Below, in pieces: positions 46,864 through 56,356 of a stretch of 64,000 nucleotides of DNA (position 1 is the first letter of the stretch; every line of letters begins with the position of its first letter). The translations under genes were made by a program, and so were the position numbers. This DNA is from CAVUAF01 sp963739375 (GTDB lineage Bacteria > Acidobacteriota > Terriglobia > Terriglobales > Acidobacteriaceae). The stretch is from assembly GCA_963739375.1 (NCBI GenBank), contig CAVUAF010000014.1:558001-622000 (forward strand), written 5' to 3'. A model generated the notes under the pieces. The model was not told the origin of the DNA and did not search any database. It saw nothing but the letters and a program-made list of their open reading frames with translations.

Positions 46864-47700
46864 ATGAATAGTTACGAGGGGTTTACCAAAGCGTTTGACT
46901 TTACCGGGCAAACGGTCGCGATCACCGGCGGCGCCGGCGTCCTGGGCGGCGAAATAGCGTGCGCACTCACCGGCTGCGGCGCGCAGGTCGCCATCCTGGA
47001 CCTCAACCTCGGACCCGGCAAGGCGGTCTTGGAGCGCATGGGCAAACGCGCCGCGCAGGCCGAGCTGTTTGCCTGCAACGTGCTTCAGATTGACAGCCTG
47101 AAGAAGACGGCGGCCGAGGTCCTGGCCCGTTTCGGAAAGATCGATTGCCTGATCAACGCCGCTGGAGGAAATAAGCCCCAGGCGACTACCAGTGCCGAGC
47201 TGAAGTTCTTCGACTTGCCAACCGAAGCCCTGCGCTGGGTTTTCGACCTGAACATTCTCGGAACCATCCTCCCGTGTCAGGTCTTCGGCAAGATCATGGC
47301 GGAGCAAGGGCAGGGAACGATCCTGAATATTTCCTCGATGAATGCCTTTCGCCCCTTGACCCGTATTCCTGCGTATTCGGCGGCCAAGGCGGGCGTGAGC
47401 AATTTCACCCAATGGCTGGCTGTGCACATGGCCCAGGAGTACTCGCCGCAAATTCGCGTCAACGCCATTGCCCCCGGATTCTTTCTCACCGAACAGAACC
47501 GGTTTTTGCTGACAGATCGCGACACCGGCGATTTAACCCCGCGTGGCAAATCGATCCTCGCCCACACTCCGATGGCCAGGTTTGGTGAAGCCCACGACCT
47601 GTTTGGAGCCGTGCTGTGGTTGTTGTCGCCCGCGTCCGCGTTTGTTACCGGCACTGTTGTCGCTGTCGACGGTGGTTTCGCTGCTTACAGCGGCGTTTGA
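46864..47700 (+). CDS. SDR oxidoreductase, D-mannonate/fructuronate reductase type
   Basis: 278 residues from ATG 46864. It has the cofactor loop TGGAGVLG, NAAGG, catalytic Ser in NISSMN, YSAAK and VDGG near the end. Insertion FFDLPTEALRWVFDLNILG and the segment NRFLLTDRDTGDLTPRG are typical of the SDR mannonate oxidoreductases (UxuB-like function) that reduce fructuronate to mannonate. Context next to uxaE supports this. Upstream in-frame ATGs (46819, 46702) are possible; the family length favours 46864. Confidence 0.8.
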   Translation: MNSYEGFTKAFDFTGQTVAITGGAGVLGGEIACALTGCGAQVAILDLNLGPGKAVLERMGKRAAQAELFACNVLQIDSLKKTAAEVLARFGKIDCLINAAGGNKPQATTSAELKFFDLPTEALRWVFDLNILGTILPCQVFGKIMAEQGQGTILNISSMNAFRPLTRIPAYSAAKAGVSNFTQWLAVHMAQEYSPQIRVNAIAPGFFLTEQNRFLLTDRDTGDLTPRGKSILAHTPMARFGEAHDLFGAVLWLLSPASAFVTGTVVAVDGGFAAYSGV

Positions 47701-47729
47701 TTGAAAACGGACTCACCAGGAGCGAACTG

Positions 47730-47795
47730 ATGACGGTCGGACAAGGATCTGCCATTCCAAAGGTTCGGAGACATAAAAGATGGCTTCATGCTTAA
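47730..47795 (+). CDS. Short upstream reading frame overlapping the kinase start
   Basis: 21 codons beginning at an ATG with GGAGCG seven bases upstream, ending 16 bases inside the kinase gene. Product MTVGQGSAIPKVRRHKRWLHA has no known relatives that I recognise. It could be a leader that couples translation to the kinase, or the kinase's old N-terminus in another frame. Confidence 0.3.
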   Translation: MTVGQGSAIPKVRRHKRWLHA

Positions 47796-48862
47796 GAATT
47801 CCCCGGGAAGGTCGCTTCGATTTCATGTCGCTGGGAGCTTTGGTCTGCCGACTGGACCCCGGCATCGTCCCGTTCCGTAAGGCGACACGATGTGACATTC
47901 ATGTCAGCGGCGGCGAATACAACTGCGCAGCCAACCTGGCTAACTGCTTCGGCCTGCACACGGGAATCGCGACTGCGATGGTCTCCTACCCAATCGGCGA
48001 CTTGATCGCCGAACGGGTGCGCGCAATGGGCGTCGTACCCCTGTACAAGCATTTCAAACACGACGGCAGCAGGGGCCCCAACATGGCCACGGTTTACAGC
48101 GACCGTGGTTTCGGTGTGCGCCCGCCGGTGGTCTTTTACAACCGAGCGAACGAGGCCGCCGCAATGCTTAAACCCGGAGACTTCGACTGGAAGGCCATTT
48201 TTGCCGAGGGTGTTCGCTGGTTCCACAGTGGTGGCATCTTTTCATCGCTTTCCGAAACAACTTCGCAACTAGTGATCGAAGCCATGCAGGCAGCCAAGGC
48301 CGCTGGCGCCATCACTTCTTTCGACCTGAACTACCGCGAGAAACTTTGGAGTGCGGCGGGCGGCGCTTCACGAGCACAACAAGTTTTGTGCGAGATCGCG
48401 AGGCATGTCGATGTTCTGGTTGGGAACGAAGAGGATCTTCAGAAAGGCTTGGGCCTTGCCGGGCCAGATGTTGCTGCCAGGTCGAAGCTGGATGCTACCG
48501 TCTTCTTTTCGATGATGCAGACGGTGAAGAAGCGGTTCCCGAACGTGAAGATCGTGGCGACGACTCTTCGCGAAGTACACTCGACGAATCGTCACAGCTG
48601 GAGTGCGGTGGCGTGGGTTGACGGTCAGACCGTGTCAGCACCCGCGGTAGAGTTGGACGTGTATGACCGCGTAGGTGGTGGCGACGGGTTTGCTTCGGGC
48701 TTCTTCTATGGGCTCATGAATGGCGAGTCGCCCGAAGAGTCGATTCGGTTAGGGTGGGCGCATGGCGCACTTCTTACCACGTTCCCGGGCGACACCACGA
48801 TGGCGACTCTCGATCAAGTGAGAAACTTCGCGACCGGGGGCACCGCACGCATTCAGCGGTAG
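47780..48862 (+). CDS. PfkB-family sugar kinase (KDG kinase or gluconate kinase-like)
   Basis: 360 residues. It has the ribokinase/PfkB fold with substrate-binding HVSGGEYNCAANLANCFG and the ATP/catalytic motif DRVGGGDGFASGFFYGL (GxGD, catalytic Asp present). Relatives are usually called 2-keto-3-deoxygluconate kinases. The substrate is not fixed by sequence; phosphorylation of gluconate would fit the neighbours LarA-like and Gnd. The ATG at 47780 has GGAG nine bases upstream. Confidence 0.8.
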   Translation: MASCLRIPREGRFDFMSLGALVCRLDPGIVPFRKATRCDIHVSGGEYNCAANLANCFGLHTGIATAMVSYPIGDLIAERVRAMGVVPLYKHFKHDGSRGPNMATVYSDRGFGVRPPVVFYNRANEAAAMLKPGDFDWKAIFAEGVRWFHSGGIFSSLSETTSQLVIEAMQAAKAAGAITSFDLNYREKLWSAAGGASRAQQVLCEIARHVDVLVGNEEDLQKGLGLAGPDVAARSKLDATVFFSMMQTVKKRFPNVKIVATTLREVHSTNRHSWSAVAWVDGQTVSAPAVELDVYDRVGGGDGFASGFFYGLMNGESPEESIRLGWAHGALLTTFPGDTTMATLDQVRNFATGGTARIQR

Positions 48863-49041
48863 TGTGCGGGACCTATGTGCAAACAACTGATTCCCCGGCC
48901 GCCGACGAATCAACATGTATCCGCGGCTGGCCCCCATGGCTCCCGGGGCGATCGGGAGGAGTGGCACGAATGAAAAAAGGCAGAATTCTCGCGCTGCTGC
49001 CGGCGCAGGCGCCGTGGCAGAAGTAGCGCGCGAGTCGCAGA

Positions 49042-50319
49042 ATGCCGGAACTTGAAACCCTAGTCACGCCGATCGGCAAGGGCGAAACCGGGCGCTACCT
49101 GGACCACACCGAAGTGCGCGCGGTGGTGGCGCAGGGCATTGCTGCCGCGGCGCTGGCCGGCAAGCGCGTGCTGGTCCTGGTTCCCGACGGCACGCGGACC
49201 ATGCCGATGCCGCAGATGTATGAGTTGTTCCAGGAGTTGCTGCGGCCGCAGGTGCCGGCGCTGGACTTCCTGGTGGCGCTCGGCACCCACCCGCCGATGT
49301 CCGACGCTCAACTCTCGCGCCTCATCGGCCATCCGGTGGTCAACGGCATGGCCGGCGATTCCCACATCTTCAATCATCGCTGGGACGACCCGGCCACGTT
49401 CACCCGGCTGGGCGTCATTCCCGCCGCCGAAGTCGAGCGGCTGAGCGGCGGGCAGTTGGCGCAGGATGTTCCAGTCGATCTGAACCGGCTGGTCCTCGAC
49501 TACGATCACCTGGTGGTCTGCGGCCCGGTTTTTCCGCACGAGGTGGTGGGGTTCTCCGGCGGCAACAAGTACTTCTTTCCGGGGATTGCCGGGCCCGCGA
49601 TCATCAACCTAACCCACTGGCTGGGCGCCCTGCTGACCAGTTACCACGTGATCGGCTCGGGGTATACCCCGGTGCGCGCCGTGATCGATCGCGCCGCCTC
49701 GTTGATTCCGCGCCCGACCTGGTGCTTCGCGCTGGTCGTCATGCACGACGGCGTCTCCGGCATCTACTTTGGCCGGCCGCGGGAAGCGTGGGAGGCGGCC
49801 GCGGCGCTCTCGGCGCAAAAGCAGATTGTCTACGTCGCCCAGCCCTATCGGCGCGTGCTCGCGGTCATGCCGCCCCTCTACGACGACCTGTGGACCGCGG
49901 CCAAAGGCATGTACAAGACCGAGCCCGTCGTGGCCGACGGCGGCGAGGTGGTCATTTACGCGCCGCAGCTCCGCGAGATCAGCTACACCCACGGCAAGCT
50001 CATCGACGAAATCGGCTATCACTGCCGCGATTACTTCGTGAAGCAGTGGGAGCGGTTCCAGCACTATCCGGGCGGGGTGCTGGCGCACTCGACGCACGTG
50101 AAAGGCCTGGGCGTCTACGACGCGGCCAGTGGACGCGAGACGCCGCGCATCCAGGTCACGCTCGCCACCGGCATTCCCGAAGTGCGGTGCCGCAAGGTGA
50201 ACCTCGGATACCTGGACCCGGCTGCCATCCAGCTCGAGGAATGGCGCGGCCGCGAAGCACAAGGCATCCTGATGGTGCCGCGCGCGGGCGAGGTCCTGTA
50301 CCGATTGCAGCGCGGGTGA
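49042..50319 (+). CDS. LarA-type nickel-pincer hydroxyacid racemase/epimerase
   Basis: 425 residues of the lactate racemase (DUF2088) family. Compared with LarA of Lactobacillus, the presumed catalytic/cofactor residues are retained: Asp49 and Arg52 (DGTR), His83 (GTHPP), His166 (PHEVVGFSGG) and the cofactor-linking Lys176 (GGNK). LarA relatives racemise or epimerise 2-hydroxyacids using a nickel-pincer nucleotide; one reported activity is D-gluconate 2-epimerase, which makes D-mannonate. Its place between a sugar kinase and 6-phosphogluconate dehydrogenase suggests this reaction here (inference). No larB, larC or larE is in the window. The ribosome site is weak. Confidence 0.82.
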   Translation: MPELETLVTPIGKGETGRYLDHTEVRAVVAQGIAAAALAGKRVLVLVPDGTRTMPMPQMYELFQELLRPQVPALDFLVALGTHPPMSDAQLSRLIGHPVVNGMAGDSHIFNHRWDDPATFTRLGVIPAAEVERLSGGQLAQDVPVDLNRLVLDYDHLVVCGPVFPHEVVGFSGGNKYFFPGIAGPAIINLTHWLGALLTSYHVIGSGYTPVRAVIDRAASLIPRPTWCFALVVMHDGVSGIYFGRPREAWEAAAALSAQKQIVYVAQPYRRVLAVMPPLYDDLWTAAKGMYKTEPVVADGGEVVIYAPQLREISYTHGKLIDEIGYHCRDYFVKQWERFQHYPGGVLAHSTHVKGLGVYDAASGRETPRIQVTLATGIPEVRCRKVNLGYLDPAAIQLEEWRGREAQGILMVPRAGEVLYRLQRG

Positions 50320-50349
50320 GATCGCGGTGGGCGCGTGGAGGAGGCGGAG

Positions 50350-51816
50350 ATGGTCTATGAAATCGGCGTCGTCGGTCTAGGGGTGATGGGGGCAAATCTC
50401 GCGCTCAACCTGGAGCGCAACGGCTTCCCGGTCGCCGGCTTCGACCTCGACCCTGCCAAGGTCGCAGCCTTCGGCGAGGCGGCGCGCGGCAGGAACATCG
50501 GCGTCTTCACCTCGCCAAGCAAGCTGGTGGAAGCGCTGGCGAAGCCGCGCCGCATCCTGTTCATGGTGCCGGCGGGCGCGCCCGTGGACGCTGTCATCAT
50601 GCACCTGCGCCCGTTGCTTTCCCGCGGCGACATCCTGATCGACGGCGGCAACTCGTTCTTCCTGGATACCGAGCGCCGCTGCGCCGACCTGGAAGACGCC
50701 GGCTTCCACTTCCTGGGCACCGGGGTGTCCGGCGGGGAGGAGGGCGCGCTGCACGGTCCGGCGATCATGCCCGGAGGTCCCTTCGAGGCGTGGCAAGCGC
50801 TGGAGCCCATGCTGCGCGGGATTGCGGCGCGGGCGGAGGATGGCGAGCCTTGTGTCGCCTACATGGGGCCGCGCGGCGCCGGCCACTACGTGAAGATGGT
50901 GCACAACGGGATCGAATACGGCGACATGCAGCTCATCGCCGAAAGCTACGACCTGCTGCACCGCGGCGCCGGCCTCGGCGCCGGCGAGTTGCACCAGCTC
51001 TTCGCTGAGTGGAATACCCGGGAGCTGAAGTCGTACCTGATCGCCATCACCTCCCAGATCCTGGCGCGCCACGACGAAACGACCGGGCAGCCGCTGGTCG
51101 AGATGGTGCTGGATGAGGCGCAGCAGAAGGGGACGGGCAAGTGGGCCAGCCAGAATGCGCTCGACGTCGGCGCGGCGATCCCGACGATCAATGCTGCGGT
51201 CGAAAGCCGCATCCTGTCGGCGTTGAAGGCGGAGCGGGTGGCGGCCAGCAAGGTGCTGCGGGGGCCGGCCCCGCGCTTTACCGGCGACCAGAGCAAGCTG
51301 ATTGCCGCCGTCGAGTCCGCCCTCTACGCCAGCAAGATCATTTCCTACGCGCAGGGATTCGCGCTGCTGCGCCTGGCCTCCGCCGAGTATCGCTACGAGC
51401 TGCCGCTCGGCGACATTGCCCGGATATGGCGCGCGGGATGCATCATCCGCGCCACGTTGCTGGGCGACATTAGGGCCGCCTACGCGCGCCAGCCGCAGTT
51501 GCCCAACTTGCTGCTCGACGAAGCGTCGGGGGGCGCGGTCATGCAGCGGCAGGAGGCATTGCGCTTCGTCATTCAGGCGGCGGTCGGGACCGGCATCCCC
51601 GTACCCGCGATGGGCTCCGCGCTCGCCTATTTCGATGCCTATCGCAGTGACCGCTTGCCGGCGAATCTCATCCAGGCGCAGCGGGATTATTTTGGGGCGC
51701 ACACCTATCGCCGCGTCGATCGCGAGGGCGTTTTCCACACCGACTGGACGCAGCCAGACGGCGCTGGCGCGGCAGGCGCCTTTGGCAAGCTGCCCCTTCC
51801 TGCAAAGCCGGTTTAG
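50350..51816 (+). CDS. gnd: 6-phosphogluconate dehydrogenase (decarboxylating)
   Basis: 488 residues that oxidise 6-phosphogluconate to ribulose-5-phosphate and CO2. NADP fold GVVGLGVMGANLALNL, the catalytic Lys and Asn/His region in VKMVHNGIEYGDMQLIAE, and the C-terminal DYFGAHTYRRVDREG all fit. The start at 50350 is chosen because GGAGGAGGCGGAG directly precedes the ATG. It begins 30 bases after the LarA-like stop, implying co-expression with the uronate genes. Confidence 0.96.
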   Translation: MVYEIGVVGLGVMGANLALNLERNGFPVAGFDLDPAKVAAFGEAARGRNIGVFTSPSKLVEALAKPRRILFMVPAGAPVDAVIMHLRPLLSRGDILIDGGNSFFLDTERRCADLEDAGFHFLGTGVSGGEEGALHGPAIMPGGPFEAWQALEPMLRGIAARAEDGEPCVAYMGPRGAGHYVKMVHNGIEYGDMQLIAESYDLLHRGAGLGAGELHQLFAEWNTRELKSYLIAITSQILARHDETTGQPLVEMVLDEAQQKGTGKWASQNALDVGAAIPTINAAVESRILSALKAERVAASKVLRGPAPRFTGDQSKLIAAVESALYASKIISYAQGFALLRLASAEYRYELPLGDIARIWRAGCIIRATLLGDIRAAYARQPQLPNLLLDEASGGAVMQRQEALRFVIQAAVGTGIPVPAMGSALAYFDAYRSDRLPANLIQAQRDYFGAHTYRRVDREGVFHTDWTQPDGAGAAGAFGKLPLPAKPV

Positions 51817-51868
51817 TTCTACAATCGGCTGCCGAAACGCGAAAAATCGACCGCCCGCGAGGTCCACT

Positions 51869-54800
51869 ATGGCAAAGGCTGGGCTGTGGATCACGCTATT
51901 CGTCGCATTCTTCATCTGCATCGCGACTTCCACGGAGAGTGAGTCCGCCCTCGTCATCTTCAGCTTCATGGGGATGGGGGCGATACTCGGTTATCTGATC
52001 CGGGTAGAACGGATCGCGCGCGAGCGCTCCGAGAATCTCCACAACCTCACGAAGGAACGTTTCCTCGCCCTCGAAGCCGATCTTAAGGCGCTACGCGCGC
52101 TGGTGCTGCGCCTGGAGCACAAGGCCGAGCAGCACGACGTCGCCGTCGAGGCGCAGTCCGTCGCCGCCGCGGCAGCAGTCAGTCGAGCGGGGGAGCACAA
52201 GCCGCTGGTCGCGGCAACCGCACCGGAGAAGGCGCCGGTCACCGCCGCCGCTGCCGCGGTGCCGTCGCCCGTGCCAATTCATGCGGCGACAATTGCACCG
52301 TCGCCACCCTGGCTGAAGCAGCCGGCGAAGGTTGCAGAAGCGCAGCCGCCGTTGCCCGTTGCTCCGCCTCGCGCACCGGCACCAGCGCCGCCACTCGCCG
52401 CAAAGGCGGCTGATGTGGCGACGAGGCCGATCGTGCCGCCCGCTATCAAAGCTCCCACTCCGGCCGTCGCGGTCCCTCCGGCGATTGCACCCGCGGTGGC
52501 CGCGCCGCTCGACGTCACACCGAAACCGGCATTTGTGCACGCCGCTGCTGCCCCTGCTGCGGTACCGGCGACTCCGACGCTGCCCACTAACCGCGTGGCG
52601 GGCTTCAGCGGCGAATCCTACTTGTCCGACCCCGACCATGACCGTCTCCATTCAATCGCACAGATAGCCGCGGCCGCTCCCGCCGCGCCCGCAACACCAC
52701 CGGAGGTAGTCGCCGCGCCGGCGGTATTGCCGCAGCCAAAGCGCTCGGTGAGTCTGGAAGAGTTGGTTGGCACGAATTGGCTGCCGAAGCTCGGCGTCGT
52801 GCTGATCGTCGGCGGATTGGTCAGCCTGCTGGTTTACAAGTGGGACGACCTTACCGCGTGGATGAAGCTCGGGCTGGGGCTGCTCAGCGGCGGCGCCATG
52901 TTGATCGGCGGCATGAAGCTGGAGGCGAACGAGCGCTACCGCCTCCTGGGGCGCTGCTTCCTGGGCGGCGGATGGGCAATGGTGTTCTTCACCGCGTATG
53001 CGATGTATCACGTGCCCACGACGCGGGTCTTGCCGAGCGCCACCGCAGATCTCGTGGTGATGCTGCTGGCGGCGGCGGGTATGGTGGCGCACAGCCTGCG
53101 CTATCGCTCGGAGCTGGTGACCACGCTCTCGTTCCTGCTGTGCTTCGGCAGCATCACCGTGAATACGCTCGCGCCGGAGGGATTCCATGCCGGCGTTCCG
53201 AGCCTGGCGGCGGCAGTGCTGCTGGCGGCGGGCCTCGCGGCGGTCGCCGTGCGCATGCAGTGGTATCAGCTGGAAGTGTTCGGGATCCTGGCGACCTACT
53301 TGAACCATTACTTCTGGGTGCGCCCGTTGGTCGAGCGTGCGCCGCACCAGGAATTTCCAGGATATTTCGCCAGCTCCGCTGTGCTGCTCGTCTACTGGGC
53401 CATCTTCCGCGCCTCGTACGTTCTGCGCCGGGTCACAGCCAAGCAGCAGGAGAGCGTCTCGAGCGTAGCCGCGATCCTGAACACCTTCCTTTTACTGTGG
53501 GTCTCCAGCTACCAGTCGGCACATCCCGAGCTGGCATTCCGTTTCTTCCTGGTGCTCGGCGCGGTCGAGTTGGGGCTCGCGCTACTGCCGATGGTGCGAC
53601 GGCGCCGCACCGCGTTCACTTTGCTGGCGACCATGGGCGCGGCACTCATTACGACCGCATTGCCGTATCGGTTCGGCGATTCACCATCGCGCCTGGCGCT
53701 GGTGTGGTTGGTCGAAGGGCAGGTGTTTTTCCTGGCGGGAACGTTCGCCGATGAAGTGGTATTCCGCCGTTTGGGACTGGCGGTTTCGTTCCTCACGTCC
53801 GTCTGGCTGTGGATCGACTTGGGAATGCGACCAGCGGCGGCGAGCCTCGTCGGCCGCAGCGTCGTCTTCTTCACCGCGGCGATCACCTTCTGGCTCGACA
53901 CGCTGCTCGTCCCGCGCCGCTGGAAGCAAGTCATCGCGCAGTCGGCCGATGCGAGCGTGGTGCGTGCGCTCTCGTACGTAGCGCCGGTGATGTGCATCAT
54001 CGGGCTCTGGCTGGCTTTGCCGGAGGCGTGGGTCGCAATTGCGTGGGCGGCGCTGGCGCTGCTGCTGGCGGTCGGCGGCGAACTACTGGTGTCCACCGAT
54101 CTGGCGTGGCAAGTGCTGCCGATCTCCGCCTTGGCATTCGCCCGCTTTCTGATGCTGAACGCGCAGATCACCGCCGGCAGGACGCGGCTGATTACGGGCC
54201 TCGTACTGGTTGCGTTGCTCTACACGTGCGCCGGCTTCAGCGGCTTCCGCGACGCCGAGCGGCGCCGCACCGCGCGTACCCTTCATAACCTCGGTGCATG
54301 TTTCCTGTTGGCATACCTGATAGGCGTCCGGTTGCCGGCAGCGTGGATTGCGGTTGGGTGGATGGCTGCCGCCATCGTCTGGCTGGCGGTTGGCCGCTGG
54401 CGCTGCCTGGAGGAACTTGCGTTCGCTGCCGACGGCCTCTCGGCTGCTGCGCTGTTGGTCGCGGTTACGAACAGTATTCACGCGACCGGCCGCCTCGGTT
54501 CACTGAGCGTGTGGCTGTTGATCAGTCCGCTCGTGATTGCGGGTTATCACGTGCTGGCGTGGGTTGGGCGCCGCGCGCAGCAAGCCGGCGATGAGCGGAA
54601 CCTGGTTGCCAGCAGCGTGCCCGCACTGGGTGACGATTGGCGCCGCGCGGCACGCACCCTGCACAACTTGGCGGGCTGTTTCGTGCTGGCCTATGTGCTC
54701 GCTGTCCAATTGCCGGCGCCGTGGATTGCGGTCGGCTGGCTGGCCGCCGCGATCGCGTGGCTGGCAATTGGCCGCTGGCGGACGCTACCGGAACTCGCGC

Positions 54801-56356
54801 TGTCGGCCGATGTTTTGGCCGTCGCCGCGCTGTTCGTGGCCGTAACCAAGAACCTTAACGCCACCGGCCGCGTAGGCATCTTCAGCCTGCGACTGTTGAC
54901 CGGCGCGCTGCTGGTTGTCGGCTACTACGTCTTGGCGTGGATCAGCCGCCGCGGGCAGCACGAGGACTCGGTCATCGAACGCGTGCTGCACAACACCTCG
55001 GGCGCGGCGGTCGTGACCGCCCTGGTTTATCTCGAGGCGTCGCAGGGCTGGCCGGTGGTGTGGTGGATCGTGACGGCGATTGTGTGGGCGCTGCTGGCGC
55101 GCCGGTTTGAGGTGGAAGAGATCACCGTGCATGCCGACCTGCTGGCGCTGGGCACGATAGTAGTCACGCTGTACACCGCCTTCACGTCAGCCGCGACGTG
55201 GCACGGCTTCGCCCTGTACAGCGTCACCGTGCCGCTGGTCGCCGCCGGCGCCTATCTGCTTTCGCGCTGGAGCGAACACGATAGGCTCGCGGTCACGCAG
55301 GGTTCCGGCCACTTCTTTACGTGGTCGGGTTCGCTGCTGGTCGCAGTGCTCATCTGGTACGAGCTGCAGCCGGTACCGATCGCGGTTGCGCCGGCGTGGC
55401 TGCTGCTCGGAATTGTGCTGTTCGAGATTGGACTTGCGCGCAGCTCGCTGAATCTGCGACTGCAGGGCTACGTCGCGTTGACGGCCAGCTTCATTCGCAT
55501 GATCTTTGCGAACCTGGCGGCGGAGGCGGGCGGCTCGGTCGCGACCGTGCTGCCGCTGGTCGTGGGTTTGCTTTACGTGTACTCACGACTTGAGGCCAGT
55601 ACGCCGCCCGAAGGGTTGCAGCATGGGGCGGGCACGAAGGCGGCTGCCATCACCGGAGTACGACAAGACGTGAACCAATGGCGCACCGCGGTCGGCCATT
55701 ATCACGGCTATCTCGCGGTGGCTGCCCTGGCCCTGCTGCTGCGTTTCCAAGTGATGCCGGATTGGGTGGCGACGGCGTGGGCAGCACTGGCGCTAGTGCT
55801 CGCAGCGGCCGCCTGGCTGCTGGCCAGGCCCGTCTTCCTGCAGCAGGCACTGCTGCTCACCGCCGCCGTCACTTATCGCGCTCTTTTCTACAACCTGCCG
55901 CAGGAAACGCATCCGCGTTTGCCCTGCGTTGGCAGTGTATCGCTGCTGCTCCTGGCGGCGATGGCCTGCGGCTTTGCCCTACGGCGTGCCAGCACCGCCG
56001 CCGACCGCGGGCACCCGCTGCGGCTGATCGTTGCTCATCCCGAACAGGTGTGGTTCTTCACGCCGCTCGCACTGCTGACCGTCCTGTTCGTCATCGTGAT
56101 GCCGCGTGGCTCGACGGTCGCCTGGGGCGTCGAAGGCGTCGTCGCGTTCTTGTTCGCCCTGGCGGTGAAGGAGCGCAGCTTCCGTCTGGCCGGGCTCTCG
56201 CTGCTGCTGCTGTCGGTGGCGAAGATTGTCTTGCTTGACGTTTGGCGGCTGCACGGCGCGTTCCGCTTCCTGACCTTCACTGTACTCGGCTGCGCGCTGC
56301 TGCTGGTCTCTTTCCTGTACACGCGCTACCGCGAGGCGTTCCGCCAACTGCTATGA
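51869..56356 (+). CDS. DUF2339 multi-pass membrane protein with internal repeats
   Basis: 1495 residues. An N-terminal membrane helix pair (about 5-50) and a coiled-coil stretch (about 55-95) lead into a long Pro/Ala-rich region (about 100-280), then dozens of membrane helices to the C-terminus. Two near-identical modules (54262-54567 and 54641-54945) share LHNL, GxCFxLAYxL, WIAVGW and GRW; further modules downstream are more divergent. The family is large and uncharacterised. The start at 51869 (GAGG six bases upstream) is far downstream of the longest reading frame, which runs back through gnd. The stop overlaps the M48 gene by four bases. Confidence 0.85.
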   Translation: MAKAGLWITLFVAFFICIATSTESESALVIFSFMGMGAILGYLIRVERIARERSENLHNLTKERFLALEADLKALRALVLRLEHKAEQHDVAVEAQSVAAAAAVSRAGEHKPLVAATAPEKAPVTAAAAAVPSPVPIHAATIAPSPPWLKQPAKVAEAQPPLPVAPPRAPAPAPPLAAKAADVATRPIVPPAIKAPTPAVAVPPAIAPAVAAPLDVTPKPAFVHAAAAPAAVPATPTLPTNRVAGFSGESYLSDPDHDRLHSIAQIAAAAPAAPATPPEVVAAPAVLPQPKRSVSLEELVGTNWLPKLGVVLIVGGLVSLLVYKWDDLTAWMKLGLGLLSGGAMLIGGMKLEANERYRLLGRCFLGGGWAMVFFTAYAMYHVPTTRVLPSATADLVVMLLAAAGMVAHSLRYRSELVTTLSFLLCFGSITVNTLAPEGFHAGVPSLAAAVLLAAGLAAVAVRMQWYQLEVFGILATYLNHYFWVRPLVERAPHQEFPGYFASSAVLLVYWAIFRASYVLRRVTAKQQESVSSVAAILNTFLLLWVSSYQSAHPELAFRFFLVLGAVELGLALLPMVRRRRTAFTLLATMGAALITTALPYRFGDSPSRLALVWLVEGQVFFLAGTFADEVVFRRLGLAVSFLTSVWLWIDLGMRPAAASLVGRSVVFFTAAITFWLDTLLVPRRWKQVIAQSADASVVRALSYVAPVMCIIGLWLALPEAWVAIAWAALALLLAVGGELLVSTDLAWQVLPISALAFARFLMLNAQITAGRTRLITGLVLVALLYTCAGFSGFRDAERRRTARTLHNLGACFLLAYLIGVRLPAAWIAVGWMAAAIVWLAVGRWRCLEELAFAADGLSAAALLVAVTNSIHATGRLGSLSVWLLISPLVIAGYHVLAWVGRRAQQAGDERNLVASSVPALGDDWRRAARTLHNLAGCFVLAYVLAVQLPAPWIAVGWLAAAIAWLAIGRWRTLPELALSADVLAVAALFVAVTKNLNATGRVGIFSLRLLTGALLVVGYYVLAWISRRGQHEDSVIERVLHNTSGAAVVTALVYLEASQGWPVVWWIVTAIVWALLARRFEVEEITVHADLLALGTIVVTLYTAFTSAATWHGFALYSVTVPLVAAGAYLLSRWSEHDRLAVTQGSGHFFTWSGSLLVAVLIWYELQPVPIAVAPAWLLLGIVLFEIGLARSSLNLRLQGYVALTASFIRMIFANLAAEAGGSVATVLPLVVGLLYVYSRLEASTPPEGLQHGAGTKAAAITGVRQDVNQWRTAVGHYHGYLAVAALALLLRFQVMPDWVATAWAALALVLAAAAWLLARPVFLQQALLLTAAVTYRALFYNLPQETHPRLPCVGSVSLLLLAAMACGFALRRASTAADRGHPLRLIVAHPEQVWFFTPLALLTVLFVIVMPRGSTVAWGVEGVVAFLFALAVKERSFRLAGLSLLLLSVAKIVLLDVWRLHGAFRFLTFTVLGCALLLVSFLYTRYREAFRQLL
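54262..54945 (+). repeat. Tandem duplication inside the DUF2339 gene
   Basis: Two copies of about 305 bases (54262-54567 and 54641-54945) code for about 100-residue modules that are well over half identical. A third, more divergent copy follows near 54980-55270. They look like membrane-helix units multiplied within the gene. Confidence 0.75.

Noticed and set aside
48970..49026. 18-codon frame MKKGRILALLP before the LarA-like gene
   Set aside because: Too short, and it ends in frame without a recognisable product; possibly a chance ATG.
51302..51868. N-terminal extension of the DUF2339 protein
   Set aside because: It reads through gnd in another frame; the ATG at 51869 has a ribosome site and starts with a membrane helix.
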